Below are positions 55,681 through 64,000 of a DNA stretch of 64,000 nt, in pieces. The notes under the pieces are model-generated. The model saw only the letters and a list, made by a program, of their open reading frames with translations, was not told the DNA's origin and searched no databases. The translations under genes were made by a program, and so were the position numbers. The stretch is from Colwellia sp. (GTDB lineage Bacteria > Pseudomonadota > Gammaproteobacteria > Enterobacterales > Alteromonadaceae): assembly GCA_013215295.1 (NCBI GenBank), contig JABSOZ010000002.1:654441-718440 (forward strand), in the 5' to 3' direction. Each line of letters opens with the position of its first letter. Position 1 is the stretch's first letter.

Positions 55681-56062
55681 TTAATTGCCCTGTATAGTTT
55701 CAGCTATTTCGAATACACCTTCAACTTCTACCACAACATTGTAGGGTAAAGAGCTAACATATACAGCTAACCGAGTATGTTTACCGTATTCGTCAAAAAC
55801 CTCCATAAACAAATCTGATACACCATTTATGACTTGAGATTGACCATTAAAATCGGGGATACCGTGCACATATCCAACTAATTTTAACTGTTTTTGTAAT
55901 TCTATCCAAATCTCCATCTAGCGCTTTTTTTAATTGTGCAATTAAATTTAGCCCGCAAATTCGAGCAGATTTTTGCCCATCTTTAATATCAAATTCTTGT
56001 TCGAGTTTGCCAAAGAAATGCCTTTCACCATTCCTGTGGCATAATTGACCTGTGAGAAACAT
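55681..56062 (-). pseudogene. RidA-family protein, frameshifted and 5'-truncated
   Basis: Two overlapping frames join into one RidA/YjgF-like protein. The upstream frame (from 56062) gives MFLTGQLCHRNGE, then GLNLIAQLKKALDGDLDRIT; the downstream frame continues LVGYVHGIPDFNGQSQVING and FDEYGKHTRLAVYVSSLP, ending VEVEGVFEIAE. The shift occurs near 55880, in a T-rich stretch. The usual first 25-30 residues are missing, and a stop lies just before the Met. RidA proteins hydrolyse reactive enamine/imine intermediates, but this copy is almost surely inactive. Confidence 0.8.
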
Positions 56063-56178
56063 TAAATGTTATGTCGGAATTATTCGTAAACTAAGAGCAC
56101 TAACCTGAATCAATTAAGTATGGTGTACCAGGAGTGTAAGACTATATTGTCGGATAAAACGACTATTGTCATAAGGAA

Positions 56179-56826
56179 TTAAGGGGCGATTTTGAGCACA
56201 TTGCTGCTGTTAGCAATATAAGAACTAATGATCACTTCGTACGCATTGCGGAATAAGTTGGTATCAACACAAAACCTTCCGCAGCTAGCCAGTAGTTTAT
56301 GATGAACCGTATCAAAATAGCTTGATAGGTCTCCTTCAACTACCCAACACCCACGCGACGCCTTTCCATCGGTTAACTGTAACTTTACCGTTCGAATGGC
56401 GTGGTGGACGCTTCGCTCTGGCCTGAAACCATAAGATAATGAATGAAAGTCATTTTCCCATATTGGTTCCATTGCCATGAGCATGGCACGTTGGACTATT
56501 CTGTCTCTCAAGGTTGGTATGCCTAGGGGGCGTTGCTTTGAATTTGCTTTTGGAATATAAATCCTTCTGGCAGGCATCGGCTGATAATTACCCGTACGTA
56601 AATCATTACTGATTTCATCTAGGTAAGTATGCAGATCAGCTTGTAAATGAACTTTAGTTATTCCATCCACACCAGGCGTTTTAGCACCTCTGGAGGAAAG
56701 CGTTACTTGTACCGCTTGGTATAACCATTCGTGGTGACTGATAAGGCGCAGTAGTCGATTAACTCGACGAGTTCTGTCTACTGCTGTCCATGTGGCTAAT
56801 TTACGTTGCAGTTCGCTGATTATCAA
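56179..56826 (-). pseudogene. Group II intron reverse transcriptase, truncated
   Basis: Fragment of an LtrA-type reverse transcriptase-maturase, 215 codons out of the usual 420-600. It covers the first RT blocks: SRGAKTPGVDGITKVHL, PARRIYIPKANSKQRPLGI, RDRIVQRAMLMAMEPI, FHSLSYGFRPERSVHHAI and the RT4 phrase GDLSSYFDTVHHKLL. After that the sequence no longer matches, and the catalytic YADD block, X and DNA-binding domains are lost. Inactive. Confidence 0.87.
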
Positions 56827-57484
56827 AGGTCTTCACCTCATTAAGGTCAGGTAATTTACTTACGTAAATCAATTAAACTGCGCCCCTTCGCCATGTAATG
56901 GGCTTTCCCCATCTCAGACTACTACGAGCGCTCCGCCAGCCTATTTGTCATCGGGTTCGTGCTCCCTTATCATCCAAATAAACCTTCCCCAGTTTACCTA
57001 CCGGAACTCAAGCATATTGGGGTGGTTGCCGATCGCAGTCTTTAACCTTATCTTTCTGTAAGGTGATAATGCTTAAACGCAGAATTGTGGTATAAACGTT
57101 TATCTATGACAAGCATATACACACTTGAAAATTGGTAATATTGTCCCTACTATTCACAATATTACAGCATTTTACTACCTGTTAATTCGTGTAGGTAGTG
57201 GCGACACTTCAGCCCTTAGATGCGGGTTAATCGGTTCATGTTCTTCATCCGTCCGATACTCAGTTTAGAGAAGCCTGTTGGCGTAACGAATTTGCCTCAC
57301 CTCCCGTTGTCAGCGAGTTACATCACCTTATCAGCATACGATAAGTCACTGCCGCTCAAACTCAACTATCTGCACAACCAGATAGTGCCATGAATACTTT
57401 GATTCCTGCCGCACTATTCATGTATTTCAGGTAGACTCGTGGTTCATTAAAGCATTCCATGCTAGTGCTGAACTCTGGGCACAC
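56179..57484 (-). mobile_element. Group II intron, 3'-truncated
   Basis: The reverse strand begins at 57484 with GTGTGCCCAG, a good 5' end for a group II intron, followed by about 660 bases of structured RNA region and then the intron-encoded protein (56826 downward). Length and order fit a typical intron 5' part. The element stops inside the protein, so the 3' ribozyme domains (including domain V) are missing, and it cannot splice or move on its own. The insertion lies between the RidA-like and ceramidase-like pseudogenes. Confidence 0.8.
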
Positions 57485-57613
57485 AGTAAGGTGTATAATC
57501 AAACTTATTTGACGTTTTCTTGCTGTTGCCATGAACTACTCCAACTAAAGTTATTGGTTATTATTCAACCTTAGTTGAAGTGTTCAGTAATTCCACTTCT
57601 ATAGGTGTCATTA

Positions 57614-58234
57614 ATGTTTATCCTTAATGTGCTCTCCAACCTCGCCTTTATCATCATAGGTGTGATCGGGCTTTATCGTTTATTGGTTGCTAAAAATCTC
57701 GTCATTCTGGCTGAGCTGAAAGCCGGCTATTTTTTATTGTTTCTTGGTTTATTATTAATTGGTTTTGGCTCTGGTTATTACCATTTGGCGCCAAGTAATC
57801 AAAGTTTAGTTTGGGACAGATTGCCGATGACCTTGGTATTTATGGCGCTTGTCGCGATTATTATTGACGAGTATGTTGGTATGCATTGGGGTAAACGCCT
57901 GCTCTACCCTTTACTATTTCTTGGTGGCACAGCCGTTTTCTATTAGCATTACACTGAAACTAAGGCGGCTGGCGATTTAAGATTTTATCTCTTAGTTCAG
58001 CTGCTGACATTGATTGCCATGCCACTAATTTTACAGTTTATGAAGCAAACATTTAGCCACGAAAACCGGTATATATGGTTATATTGGCCTATCTAAGGCT
58101 AGGTTAACTGCGCATTTTGAGGGGAAATATTTAATATTTCGACGATAGCCAGTGGTCATACGCTAAAGCATTGGATCGCGGCATCTAGCATGATATTAAA
58201 GTTAAACTTCTACAAAAACCGAGAGAAAATATAA
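57614..58234 (+). pseudogene. Ceramidase-like membrane protein, inactivated
   Basis: The frame reads as an alkaline-ceramidase-like membrane hydrolase (PF05875 type): NVLSNLAFIIIGVIGLYRLL, GSGYYHLAPSNQSLVWDRLP and MTLVFMALVAIIIDEYVG. An amber TAG at 57944-57946 stands where relatives have Trp (VFY*HYTE, TGG to TAG by one base). Reading on gives GAGDLR-like text (AAGDLRFYLLVQLLTL), then two small frame changes around 58084-58130, after which the conserved end ASGHTLKHWIAA reappears in the first frame and stops at 58234. Start ATG 57614 follows AGGTG. Confidence 0.78.
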
Positions 58235-58256
58235 GTCAATAAACCCCATTTTTATC

Positions 58257-58287
58257 AAAAAAAGCACCGACCAAAATGGCAAGTGCT
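58257..58287 (-). terminator. Likely terminator of the PEP-CTERM gene
   Basis: AGCAC / GTGCT stem with a wide loop, followed on the reverse strand by seven T. It is about 130 bases beyond the stop of the PEP-CTERM gene. Short stem, so only moderately sure. Confidence 0.5.
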
Positions 58288-58413
58288 GCTAAATATTTTG
58301 TACTATTTCTACCAGTAAAGCGACGAAGTTAGAACATGGCTGAGCTAATATTCCTCAAGCTATGCCTTGTTCACTTGTTCACTTTTAAAAACAGTTTCGA
58401 TAGTCAAACTAAA

Positions 58414-59640
58414 TTAAGCTTGTTTCTTAAAACGACGTGATGTTAAACCCATTAGCGCTAATGCAAAAATAGCAAGTGTTGATGGTTCGGGGACTGATAC
58501 GCTAGGGTTGAAGGCAAATATTGTGCCATTATCGTTAACACCGCCATTGTTGGTCACACCATAAAAGACGCCGTCTATATGAAGTAGAGAACCCTCAGGA
58601 TCACCACCAAAAGTCGACTCGTCAAATTGAGCCAAAACATCAAAGTCACTGCCGTCTAAGTTAATACTAAATAAAATGCCATCGTCAGTTAAGCCACCAT
58701 CTTCGGTCATGCCATAAAGTATATCGCCCACTAACGTAAGTGAACCTTCCGCATCTTTTCCGTCAGTCAATGCCGCAAACTCGTGCAAGATTGAAAAGTC
58801 GCTTCCATGGGTGCCGATGGAAAAAATAACGCCGTCTCCTTCGGCACCACCATTATCCGTCATACCATAGAGGGTAGAGCCATTGAGTATCATACTGCCA
58901 CGTGGATCCGCACCATCTCCGGCGCCATCCATAAATTCATGCAGAATATCGAAAGCGCTGCCGTCGGTCTCCAGTGAAAAAATGATGCCATAGTCATTTG
59001 CTGAATCGTTGGTCATGCCAAACAAGGTGCTGCCATCTAGGGTAAGACCGGAAATACTGTACGAACCATCAGTGGCATAATTAAAGTCATGAAGTACAGA
59101 AAAACCTGTGCCATCAATACCTACTTGATATATCCCTCCGTCGCCATTGGCGCCACCATAAGTCGTGGTGCCATAAATGTTGGTACCGTCAATGTTAAGG
59201 GCTCCAGTAGCATTCGCACCTGTGGTACTTTGTTCAAAATCAATCAAAACCTCGAAATTTGTGCCGTCGGTATCTATCGCAAAAAGTGTGCCTTCGTCGT
59301 TAGTGCCACCGGACCCCGAAGTACCATAGAGACGCCCGTCATCCAATGTTAGCCTACCTTCTGGGTATTGGCCGTCAGTACTTGAAGTGAAATGGTGCAA
59401 TATGGTGTAACCGCTGCCATCAAGGTTCATCGCATACACTACACCCGAGTCGTTAGCTCCGCCGTTTGGAACCACGCCATAGACACGTGAGCCGTCATAG
59501 ACCAAGGTTGAATCGTCATCGGGGGCAGCGCCATCTGTGGTGCCACCGGAAAAATCGTGCAACTTCACTAAGCCGGCTTGGGCTGTGCCACAACTTAAGG
59601 CAAAAAATACAGCCATCATCGGCCACCATGGTTTTCTCAT
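58414..59640 (-). CDS. PEP-CTERM propeller protein (TIGR03803-type repeats)
   Basis: A 408-residue secreted protein. The signal peptide begins MRKPWWPMM, with AAGGAAG upstream of the ATG at 59640; the frame runs open to 59736. The mature part is seven repeats of about 50 residues, each with LHxF, LYGxTxxGG and xDGSxFxxL elements (for example LYGMTDNGGAEGDGVIFSI), as in TIGR03803 repeats, probably a seven-bladed propeller. The end is a PEP-CTERM signal: VPEPSTLAIFALALMG followed by RRFKK, so an exosortase should anchor or process it. Function unknown; such proteins often accompany exopolysaccharide. Confidence 0.88.
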   Translation of the reverse strand: MRKPWWPMMAVFFALSCGTAQAGLVKLHDFSGGTTDGAAPDDDSTLVYDGSRVYGVVPNGGANDSGVVYAMNLDGSGYTILHHFTSSTDGQYPEGRLTLDDGRLYGTSGSGGTNDEGTLFAIDTDGTNFEVLIDFEQSTTGANATGALNIDGTNIYGTTTYGGANGDGGIYQVGIDGTGFSVLHDFNYATDGSYSISGLTLDGSTLFGMTNDSANDYGIIFSLETDGSAFDILHEFMDGAGDGADPRGSMILNGSTLYGMTDNGGAEGDGVIFSIGTHGSDFSILHEFAALTDGKDAEGSLTLVGDILYGMTEDGGLTDDGILFSINLDGSDFDVLAQFDESTFGGDPEGSLLHIDGVFYGVTNNGGVNDNGTIFAFNPSVSVPEPSTLAIFALALMGLTSRRFKKQA

Positions 59641-60127
59641 TTGATTCGCTTCCTTCGCTTTGTTATTCATAGGTATCAGCGACCGAATGATTCGGCCGGG
59701 CATTTGAATAAGGGTTGTTTTCATCATTGTAATCATTGACTACGTTAAAAATTAAAAGAGGTTAATACTTCACCTCTATTATGTTACGAACTTGTTGTAC
59801 GATTTTGACAGCGACACCAAGCAAAATTCGAGCCATTGATTTTTATGTGTTTATTATCAGTAACTTGGTGTTTTTATGTGTAAATATAAAAAGAACGGTG
59901 TAAAAAAACCTGACAAATTTTAAATAAAGTAATATTCGTCGTAATTGCTCATATACTCAAACACTTATTTGCAGCACTAGGCATGAGATTATGGTTAAAT
60001 GGCGACAAATATAAGAGACATCCACTCAAACATTAAACTTAACGCGATGATTATTTACCCAGCCAATTACGGTGAAGCAACTATTACGCTATAAGTTGGG
60101 GCTAAGATCTGAGGGATGCCCACGAAT
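59641..60127. other. Gap between the PEP-CTERM gene and the IS4 remnant
   Basis: Nearly 0.5 kb with no gene. It must hold the promoter of the PEP-CTERM gene; I cannot place it. The end near 60110-60130 (GAGGGATGCCC) may be the left end of the IS element. Confidence 0.4.
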
Positions 60128-61400
60128 TCATTTTAAATCATCATAGTTAATACTCAGTTCTGATAACTGGCTAAAAACATAAATTAGCAAAGGTTCATCA
60201 AGACAATATCTGTGATCATCAACGACTTCTCTTCCTATATAAATATAGGATAATACCCGACGTTTTCTTTCTGTGTTTACCTGTAATAGCCTTTGTTGAT
60301 TCAGTTGATCGGATGCATATCCAAAGCACCATAAGACATACAGGATTATTGCGGCTATCAGCAGAAGATTCAAGAATCTCTCTGCGCTTCTTGAATTAGC
60401 GTACTCCAGGCTTATGCCAAGCTTACTGTTTTTAGTGTCTCTAAAGTTTTCTTCTATCTGCATTCGTTGACGGTACATGTTGACCACTTTCTTCGCTGTA
60501 GCTTTAAGTGACGCCGGTAAATTAAATACCAGCAACCTTGGCTCTTTGGCCTTCTGTTGCTGGTATTTGTCTGTTGTACACTGCGATTTACCACCATGCT
60601 TTTTCTTTTTAATACGACCTTTATTGACACCTCTATAAAGCACCGCTTGCCACGGGAACTGTGTCGGTTTACTATAATAAACCTCTCTCAACTTTTTAGC
60701 TCTAGTCGTTGCATTGTCGAACCATCGATTACAGCGCTTCCATATCCTTTTATCGGTAGATAATTGAACATTTCCCCTGACTCGACCAACCCAATACCAG
60801 CCTTTTTCTTCAACGGCCTTGAACCATGGTGTTTTAAATATGACATCCAACAATATGATCGGTTGGCAATCAACAGGCAAGCATTGCGCTAAGTTATCCA
60901 CTAGTTCACGGTGGGCAACGTCAGTATTCAATTCAGATATGGGTACACTTTTTCAACAAGTGTTAAAGCTCTGCCGCCCATTGGAATACTCGCCCGGAGT
61001 ACCTGAATATTTCATTGCCGTTTATAGGTGACCAATCAACAAGGATCAAGGGGTGACGGTCATTCCCCAGCAAATTTTCGGTCATAAATTCATAAAACGA
61101 AAGCCGTTCGTTATGCAAATGTTTGTTCCCGATGAGCCTGTCTGACCGTTCAATATCATGTTTCTTTTCGGTGAATGAATCATTTTTTAGCCCACGTCCT
61201 AGGTAAGTTACGGATACTCGTTGATCACGTGCTCCAGATTTAACAAAGGTAAAAACGGTATTTAGTCGAGTAAAATGAATTTCAGGGTAGGAAAACGCAA
61301 TATCTTTCTGTAATATTTTTGTGGTTTTCACTGCAGTTGTCATTGTTGTTTTTTGGCGAAATCATTTGATCACAATTAGCCGTGAAGGTCGATCCCCTTA
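60105..61400 (-). mobile_element. IS4-family insertion sequence, decayed
   Basis: Transposase remnant with possible degenerate terminal repeats: GAGGGATGCCCACGAA near 60110 and GGGGATCGACCTTCACGG (reverse strand) near 61390. The match between the ends is partial, so the limits are approximate. It sits between the PEP-CTERM gene and the S41 protease. No target duplication could be verified. Confidence 0.55.
60128..61343 (-). pseudogene. IS4-family transposase, frameshifted
   Basis: Reading from ATG at 61343 gives the N-terminal part (AVKTTKILQKDIAFSYPEIH, ending LVDWSPINGNEIF with the first catalytic Asp). The frame then shifts: FQVLRASIPMGGRALTL continues in a second frame, and a second shift near 60940 leads into the C-terminal frame that runs to 60128. 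That part has the second Asp in ILLDVIFKTPWF and the IS4 signature YRQRMQIEENFRDTK with the catalytic Glu. All DDE positions are visible, but two frameshifts make it inactive. Confidence 0.85.
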
Positions 61401-61651
61401 CTTAAATACTTTTCATATTTTGTGGGGATTCGTCAGCTTTTAAAGTTCATTTCATCTACCGATGAACATATCAAACACTCATTTTTATAGTTATTTTTTT
61501 CTTTAGTATTAAATGGTTAGCATTTATTGTCGCAACGAACTATACCTTTCGCCTTTTATTCGCAATTTATAGCTACTTCCTCACTTGTTGAAAAGCCAAT
61601 TCATCTTTAAAGTAACGCTTTTACCTCAAGAGTGAGTGGTTAGTTATCTTT

Positions 61652-63001
61652 ATGAAGTCGTTATTTTTAATATTACTTTTGTGTATTTTATTGCAAAGTT
61701 GTGATGAGGGTGCACAAGAGAGCCCCGTGATAACTGTAGATCCTAACGTTTGTCTAGACCAAACTGCAAAAAATATCGCCTTATGGGATTACATGGACGA
61801 TTGGTATTTATGGAATGAGTCATTAAATAGCAGCACTGACTTTGGTGATTTTTCATCGTTAGAGGATTTAATCAATAATATCAAAGAAAGTAACCCGATT
61901 GACAGATTCAGCTTTATTATGTCTAAAGCCGAGTACGATGATGTTTTTGTTAATGCTGTAGACGTTAGTTATGGCATGGCAGCTAAAGTCGATGACATTA
62001 ATAATGAATTGGTGATTAGTTTTGTTTTTGATAATAGTAATGCGCAAAAAATAGGCTTGAGTCGAGGCGATCGTATTATTGCCATTAATGACATTGACCT
62101 ACATAGTGTTATGGCTGATGAGCACTTTGTATGGTCGGTGTTTTGGTCAGAATTATGGGCTACAACAGACATTTCTCAAGACGTCACTTTTACTAGGCGA
62201 ACGCTTGAAGGTGTTATTATTACTCAGTCGATGAAGCAAAGCCAAGTGACAACCAATACCGTTTTTGCAACCACAGTTATTGAATCTGCTGCCGGTAGCA
62301 TAGGTTATCTTGTTTATAATAGTTTTATAGACCCAAGCTCAGCAGATCTCAACCAAGCCTTTGCCTACTTTAATGATAAAAATGTCGATGAACTTATTGT
62401 TGATTTACGTTATAACCATGGCGGTACGTCAAGAATGTCTAACCAACTCGGCAGTCAAATTGGTGGTGATACTGTCGCAGGTAATATTTATAACAAACCA
62501 ACGAACAATGCTAATCATCAAAGTGATATTGAGCTATTTAACCTTAATGGCGTTGAGCATTATTTGAATATGTCTCGTGTTGTTTTTATTACCACTCAAG
62601 AGTCTTCTTCAGGCAGTGAAGTATTAATTAATTCACTCAAACCTTATATCGATGTGAAACTAGTGGGTCAAAAAACCTTTGGAAAACCAGTAGGTATGAG
62701 AGTTTCACAATTATGTGATCAAATGATATTAGCGATTACCCATCATAATCACAATGCCGATGGTTTTGGTGATTTCTTTGACGGTATTGCTGTTGATTGT
62801 CCTGCTGTTGATTCTATTGCAGGAGCATGGGGAGACTTAAACGACCCAATGTTATCTGAGGCAGTTTATTTGCTGGAAAATAATCAATGCTCTAACAATC
62901 AAGTTACTGAGCACCAGTCACTTAAACCTTTGTACCCACTCTACTTAAAGATGCAGAATTCATTGAATGAATTTCATTTGACCGATAGCAATACTTTTTA
63001 A
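61652..63001 (+). CDS. S41-family (C-terminal processing) protease lipoprotein
   Basis: A 449-residue protease with a lipoprotein signal (LLCILLQSC, Cys16), so it is membrane-anchored in the periplasm or outer membrane. A helical N-terminal region (DYMDDWYLWNESL) leads to a PDZ domain (about 105-165, SRGDRIIAINDIDLHSV) and the S41 catalytic core (VDELIVDLRYNHGG, then ESSSGSEVLIN with the nucleophile Ser near 319-321, and GQKTFGKPVG). It is followed nine bases later by a small lipoprotein gene. Tail-specific proteases of this kind trim envelope proteins; the target is unknown. Confidence 0.9.
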   Translation: MKSLFLILLLCILLQSCDEGAQESPVITVDPNVCLDQTAKNIALWDYMDDWYLWNESLNSSTDFGDFSSLEDLINNIKESNPIDRFSFIMSKAEYDDVFVNAVDVSYGMAAKVDDINNELVISFVFDNSNAQKIGLSRGDRIIAINDIDLHSVMADEHFVWSVFWSELWATTDISQDVTFTRRTLEGVIITQSMKQSQVTTNTVFATTVIESAAGSIGYLVYNSFIDPSSADLNQAFAYFNDKNVDELIVDLRYNHGGTSRMSNQLGSQIGGDTVAGNIYNKPTNNANHQSDIELFNLNGVEHYLNMSRVVFITTQESSSGSEVLINSLKPYIDVKLVGQKTFGKPVGMRVSQLCDQMILAITHHNHNADGFGDFFDGIAVDCPAVDSIAGAWGDLNDPMLSEAVYLLENNQCSNNQVTEHQSLKPLYPLYLKMQNSLNEFHLTDSNTF

Positions 63002-63009
63002 GGCTAACT

Positions 63010-63558
63010 ATGAAAACGATTATTATATTATGCGCACTTTTTTTAACGGCATGTTCAAGTATTCCCTTGGCAACCATGATACATTTTTCCGATGCCAAAC
63101 CAGCAGATTTTTTTACTGTTGACCCAAAGGGCATCTTAGTAAAAGTATCGATTAATAGTGTCGTTAATTTCGATCCTACCCATTCTATAAATTTATCGGC
63201 AAGCATTAAAGACAGTACCGGACAAAGAACCATAGCCTTTCCTCTGGTAGTTGTTAGTAAAACCACTCAAGCTGCTGTTAAAGGTTTATTTAATAATAGC
63301 CCTGCAATTGATGTTTATATTTTGAAACTTTCACCCAAGGCAATCGCCAATTTAAAAGTATTACATCGAGAAAGAACCTCAGGTATTAAAAAAAGACTCG
63401 GTTTAACCGCTGGCGTCAGCTTTTCTAGAGCACATGGTAATAGTGTTGAAATTGGTGAGAATACCTTGTTGTCTGTTGCGCTTAAGTTAACGGTACAAGA
63501 TGAATTTATTACCTTGATTGATAACTGGAAAGTGGCGATTAGCGTTGCTGGAACCTAA
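63010..63558 (+). CDS. Unrecognised small lipoprotein
   Basis: A 182-residue lipoprotein with lipobox LTAC (Cys15). The mature part is beta-rich and contains no motif I can name; a basic segment (ERTSGIKKRLG) precedes the C-terminal half. It lies eight bases after the S41 protease stop, so the two are cotranscribed and may act together, for example as protease and adaptor, as with Prc and its partners (analogy only). Confidence 0.75.
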   Translation: MKTIIILCALFLTACSSIPLATMIHFSDAKPADFFTVDPKGILVKVSINSVVNFDPTHSINLSASIKDSTGQRTIAFPLVVVSKTTQAAVKGLFNNSPAIDVYILKLSPKAIANLKVLHRERTSGIKKRLGLTAGVSFSRAHGNSVEIGENTLLSVALKLTVQDEFITLIDNWKVAISVAGT

Positions 63559-63730
63559 GTTGGTAACATTATCAAAGTCAGCTGTGCGATCACCCCCCTT
63601 GGTAACATCTAATTTCACCATCAAAAATAAATTAAGTATTAAATAGGATTGTTATTAAAGTCTGCTTTCATTCTTTGTATCATTAACAGAAACTAGCAGT
63701 TCTACGACTCATGCTATTCAATGAATAGTT

Positions 63731-63841
63731 AATCTTAAAAAAGCGACACTCATCAAACGTTACAAGCGCTTTCTTGCCGATATCACCTTAGCAGATGGCT
63801 CTGAAACAACCTTACATATTGCTAATACAGAGTACCTTTAG
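63731..63841 (+). pseudogene. Fragment of sfsA
   Basis: An open stretch, 36 codons to a TAG, gives [20 protein letters not shown] and ETTLHIANT, which matches the N-terminal part of SfsA (sugar fermentation stimulation protein [18 protein letters not shown]...). The usual start codon is absent (a stop lies upstream) and the rest of the gene (about 200 residues) is missing. The IS3-like element begins 80 bases further, so insertion or deletion by a mobile element probably destroyed it. Confidence 0.65.
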
Positions 63842-63921
63842 TTGCAGATTTAAATTTTTCCAAAAAGGGTCTTCTTGGTGCGCTGAGCTGTCCTTAGCTA
63901 CTAGTTATTCTTTAGGTCAAC

Positions 63922-64000
63922 TGATTAGTCTTACCCCATTTTCGTGGACACACTATAATTGTTGTAGAGATACAACAGGAGGTGTTTCATGACAAAAGCC
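63922..64000 (+). mobile_element. Left end of an IS3-like element, cut by window edge
   Basis: The segment contains TTACCCCATTTTCGTGGACAC, the style of an IS3-family terminal repeat, then AGGAGG and ATG at 63989, starting MTKA, the usual beginning of IS3 orfA. Only 79 bases are in the window, so the element type is a good guess but cannot be confirmed here. Confidence 0.6.

Noticed and set aside
63795..63992. 65-codon forward frame near the right edge
   Set aside because: It overlaps the sfsA fragment in another frame and runs through the IS terminal repeat; it matches nothing.
1..64000. CRISPR arrays, tRNA or rRNA genes
   Set aside because: No regularly spaced repeats, cloverleaf-like segments or rRNA-like conserved stretches were seen when reading both strands, though a covariance search was not possible here.

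Overview
The window is AT-rich chromosomal DNA from a Gram-negative marine gammaproteobacterium, most likely of the Alteromonadales (Colwellia or Thalassotalea type). This rests on the complete System I cytochrome c maturation set, a TonB-receptor-based N-acetylglucosamine (GlcNAc) locus with a Trp-halogenase-like gene, a TIGR02922-type small protein, and PEP-CTERM and GlyGly-CTERM-like sorting tails. No tRNA, rRNA or CRISPR array was recognised. The placement comes from gene content only.

Layout. 1-8.7 kb: the 5' part of hemH (cut by the window edge), then the ccm genes as two divergent operons, ccmFGHI (-) and ccmABCDE (+), which share a 0.36 kb promoter region. 8.7-11.4 kb: a sparse region with two small unrecognised genes and a broken LysE-family exporter. 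11.4-20 kb: a secreted NHL-type propeller protein, an ABC transporter whose permease is fused to an M1 aminopeptidase, two AraC regulators and a TIGR02922-like protein.

20.3-36.5 kb: the GlcNAc/chitin-derivative locus. It holds nagP, nagA, a BadF-type amino-sugar kinase, a GH20 hexosaminidase lipoprotein, an FG-GAP/ASPIC lipoprotein, a Trp-halogenase-like flavoprotein, a TonB receptor, pgi and a LacI regulator. Four palindromes of the TGACAGCGYTGTCA type lie upstream of the kinase, the TonB receptor (two copies) and pgi/lacI, so the LacI protein (NagR-like) probably controls the whole locus. The route would be: TonB receptor imports sugar, GH20 trims it in the periplasm, NagP carries GlcNAc inward, then kinase and NagA act. 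GlcN-6-P deaminase (NagB) is not in the window.

36.6-52.4 kb: a BNR-repeat protein, an HDOD protein, a DUF2807-like lipoprotein, a membrane-anchored amidohydrolase, and two LuxR-type two-component systems that converge at 42.9 kb. Next come a DUF2141 protein, a small membrane protein and a MacAB-like efflux operon (adaptor, ATPase, two permeases). A 14-base element, GTGCCARAAGTCAT, recurs upstream of DUF2141, the membrane protein and the efflux operon, which suggests one regulon under the adjacent two-component system. A lone receiver and a PAS-AraC regulator follow.

52.4-64 kb: a decaying, mobile-element-rich zone. It has signalling-protein remnants, a solute-binding protein, an XRE-2TM regulator, a frameshifted RidA-like gene, a 3'-truncated group II intron, a broken ceramidase-like gene, a PEP-CTERM propeller protein, a frameshifted IS4 transposase, an S41 protease lipoprotein with a small partner lipoprotein, an sfsA fragment, and the first bases of an IS3-like element at the window edge.
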